DNA from: an uncultured Alistipes sp. | GTDB taxonomy: Bacteria; Bacteroidota; Bacteroidia; Bacteroidales; Rikenellaceae | Assembly: GCA_900770585.1 (NCBI GenBank) | Contig: CAAGKW010000050.1 | Location: 1-5,906 of the forward strand | Length of the DNA: 5,906 nucleotides | Direction of reading: 5' to 3' | In this document: positions 5,354-5,906 of the stretch, one piece after another | How the letters are laid out: each line of letters opens with the position of its first letter | Numbering within the stretch: position 1 is the first letter of the stretch | Made by a program: the position numbers and the translations under genes | Notes under the pieces: generated by a model | The model's database searches: none | Seen by the model: the letters and a program-made list of their open reading frames with translations, nothing else | What the model was told of the DNA's origin: nothing

Positions 5354-5906
5354 ATGAAACACTATTCCGCTACGATCAACAGCCGTAACCGCACGGCATT
5401 CATCATCTTGCTCGACCGTTCAGGCTCGATGGCCGAGCCAATCACCTTCAACGGACAACTTACAACAAAAGCCGAGGCTCTGGCCGAAGTAACCAATCGA
5501 CTGATTTTCGAATTGCTTTGTCGCGCGCGACGAAGCGACGGAGTGCGCAACTATTTAGATGTGGCGCTGATTGGCTATGCCGGCGACGCCTTGCAGCCCA
5601 TTGTGGGCGATACCAATCGCTTTATCCCCATAACCGAATTCGAGAAGATGATCGACATCGCGCCTATGACCTGCGGATTCAACCTTCCGCATTGGGTTTC
5701 ACCCGCTGCCGAGGGCTCGACACCGATGTTCGAGGCGCTGCTCGAAGCGTGCGAAATGGTCGAAGAGTGGTGCGCACGACCCGAAAACCGCAACAGCTAT
5801 CCGCCGACGATCTTCAACATAACCGATGGCGAGGCCTCGGACGGCGATCACGCCGATATTGCTGAGATAAGCGAACGACTGCGCAGCTACTCGACCGCTG
5901 ACGGCA
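5354..5906 (+). CDS. VWA-domain protein with intact MIDAS site (N-terminal 184 residues; runs off the right edge)
   Basis: The visible part is a single von Willebrand factor A domain starting almost at the N-terminus. A hydrophobic strand (AFIILL, 15-20) leads into the MIDAS motif D21-R-S23-G-S25. The third MIDAS residue is probably T123 in GSTPMFEAL, and the acidic residue D158 lies in NITDGE. VALIGYAGD (70-78) is a further core strand. There is no signal peptide or membrane segment, so the protein is probably cytoplasmic and acts as a metal-dependent protein-binding module. The start ATG has an AAA-rich upstream sequence and sits about 15 nt after the possible start of transcription. The sequence resembles cytoplasmic TerY-like VWA proteins, which in many bacteria sit beside a PP2C phosphatase and a protein kinase. 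That partnership cannot be seen here because the following genes lie outside the window. The fold is sure; the specific role is unknown. Confidence 0.9.
   Translation, partial: MKHYSATINSRNRTAFIILLDRSGSMAEPITFNGQLTTKAEALAEVTNRLIFELLCRARRSDGVRNYLDVALIGYAGDALQPIVGDTNRFIPITEFEKMIDIAPMTCGFNLPHWVSPAAEGSTPMFEALLEACEMVEEWCARPENRNSYPPTIFNITDGEASDGDHADIAEISERLRSYSTADG

Overview
The window reads as a chromosomal segment of a Bacteroidota bacterium, most likely a Bacteroidales with moderate GC such as Alistipes or a relative. Three things suggest this. The upstream signals fit the Bacteroidota sigma factor pattern (TTTG, about 20 bp, TAnnTTTG). The start codons are preceded by A-rich sequence rather than Shine-Dalgarno motifs. 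The genes encode Bacteroidota-type versions of core proteins: a short NusA, and an IF2 with a long Pro/Ala/Lys/Gln-rich N-terminal region. The genus is an inference.

Layout. Four genes lie on the minus strand, read from right to left: mazG (5133-4357), then rimP (4096-3629), nusA (3600-2371) and infB (2293 to beyond the left edge). The last three form the conserved rimP-nusA-infB operon for ribosome maturation, transcription elongation/antitermination and translation initiation. A near-perfect promoter (4303-4334) sits just after the mazG stop and gives the operon a leader of about 200 nt. On the right, a divergent gene (5354 to beyond the right edge) encodes a von Willebrand factor A (VWA) domain protein with an intact metal-binding site.

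The noncoding DNA holds the most unusual structure. The rimP leader carries a GC-rich hairpin with a GAGA tetraloop, followed by four tandem units with an exact 23-bp period. The 77-bp nusA-infB gap has three copies of a 9-nt word, two direct and one inverted. They can fold either into a short GNRA-capped hairpin or into a 16-bp long-range helix ending 11 nt before the infB start codon, a possible RNA switch controlling IF2. The 220-bp gap between mazG and the VWA gene contains a 16-bp perfect palindrome, smaller inverted repeats and candidate promoter boxes for both genes.

The coding genes are ordinary members of known families. No mobile element, CRISPR array, tRNA or rRNA was seen. The new candidates are the RNA structures, the repeat array and the possible signalling cluster that begins with the VWA gene. 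All of these are predictions from sequence alone.
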